A DNA stretch of 64,000 bases from Steinernema hermaphroditum (lineage: Eukaryota > Nematoda > Chromadorea > Rhabditida > Steinernematidae). The DNA is taken from positions 14,694,001 through 14,758,000 of the forward strand of contig CM059622.1 of the NCBI GenBank assembly GCA_030435675.1, read 5' to 3'. The notes under the pieces were generated by a model that saw only the letters and a list, made by a program, of their open reading frames with translations, searched no databases and was not told where the DNA came from. The translations under genes and the position numbers were made by a program. Below, one piece after another: positions 63,530 to 64,000 of the stretch (the stretch's first letter is position 1; each line of letters starts with the position of its first letter).

Positions 63530-64000
63530 ATGCGGCCTCTCCTCCTCATCCTTCTGGCGCTCTCTATCTCGCCGTCGGCTAGCTTTCTGATGTGCAACTA
63601 CTGCGCCTCTCAGGACTTCTATGATGTGAGTATAGGCTACGATGCAACCACTTGGCAATCATTGCAGGACACGTTTGCGTTCGTCTCTCGCCAAGTGACC
63701 CACCGACTGACTCGCGTCCGATACATCTCCACCCAGCGCTGCGGCCACCCTCAGAACCACGACGAGATCAAGTGTTTGGACCGGTGCTTCACCATGGTCT
63801 CCCACTACGTCGACCAAAACGGTGCCCACAAAACGGCCGGTTAGTGTGAATGACCACAAATTCTCCCAGAATAGATCCCGTTTAGAGGTGCGCTCGTGTG
63901 AAGTTCTACATCTGGAGCAGGAAGAACGCCTTCTGTACTCCGAGAACCGTTGTTACGAACGTCAGTTCAAGGGAAAGAATCAGACCATTTGCTTCTGTGC
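63530..64000 (+). CDS. Ly6/ET-module-like surface protein (copy 2, cut by window end)
   Basis: Exons 63530-63625, 63668-63839 and 63886 onward. Exons 1 and 2 and the short first intron are identical in sequence to copy 1; exon 3 shows one base change in the visible part. The second intron has diverged (GTTAGTGTGAATGACC versus GTTAGTATGAATGGCT). About 60 bp upstream are also nearly identical. The C-terminal stalk and anchor lie beyond the window. Confidence 0.8.

Overview
This window is nuclear DNA of a nematode. The evidence is two cuticle collagens with a nematode-type N-terminal block, a DAF-36/Neverland Rieske oxygenase, small HSPs arranged as head-to-head pairs, many 35-60 bp introns with TTTCAG-type acceptors, and lineage-specific F-box-like and Cys-rich families. 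It is probably a rhabditid but not Caenorhabditis, because it carries an RXR-type nuclear receptor that C. elegans lacks. All gene models are manual splices checked for reading phase; none was tested against transcripts.

Layout. 0-2.3 kb: tandem GGGACGGTCGAAATCCCA repeats, an F-box-like gene (-), a relic of an inverted-repeat transposon and a SINE-like repeat pair. 3.1-9.8 kb: nine-exon LATS/Warts kinase (-), with odd repeats in its introns. 9.8-19.2 kb: gene-poor, with GC-rich islands, a 137-bp MITE-like element and three tRNA-Arg genes. 19.3-28.2 kb: an unrecognised small gene, a cuticle collagen, a coiled-coil membrane protein with a tRNA-Glu in one intron, and daf-36 with antisense tRNA-Arg and tRNA-Glu in one intron. 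29.0 kb: SKP1-like gene. 31.2-36.0 kb: RXR-like receptor (+). 36.2-39.9 kb: tRNA-Leu, a 144-bp minisatellite, and a SAM-domain gene downstream of a Vasa/DDX3-like DEAD-box helicase, a possible operon. 40.5 kb: short intronless Elongin-A-like gene.

41.7-53.0 kb is a tandemly duplicated block. Each unit reads sHSP(-), tRNA-Gly(-), F-box-like(+), sHSP(-), sHSP(+). In unit 2 the tRNA-Gly is truncated. The two F-box-like copies share a near-identical 316-bp tract inside more diverged sequence, which suggests gene conversion. A secreted Cys-rich gene lies between the units. 53-64 kb: a possible membrane-protein gene or pseudogene, a fourth F-box-like gene, a purple acid phosphatase, an inverted second copy of the collagen with its promoter, and two near-identical Ly6/ET-module genes flanking a foldback element with about 400-bp arms.

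Two themes recur. Sterol-hormone biology is represented by DAF-36 (cholesterol 7-desaturation) and an RXR-type receptor. Ubiquitin-ligase adaptors are represented by a SKP1-like protein, an Elongin-A-like protein and four F-box-like proteins. Proximity does not prove that any of these act together.
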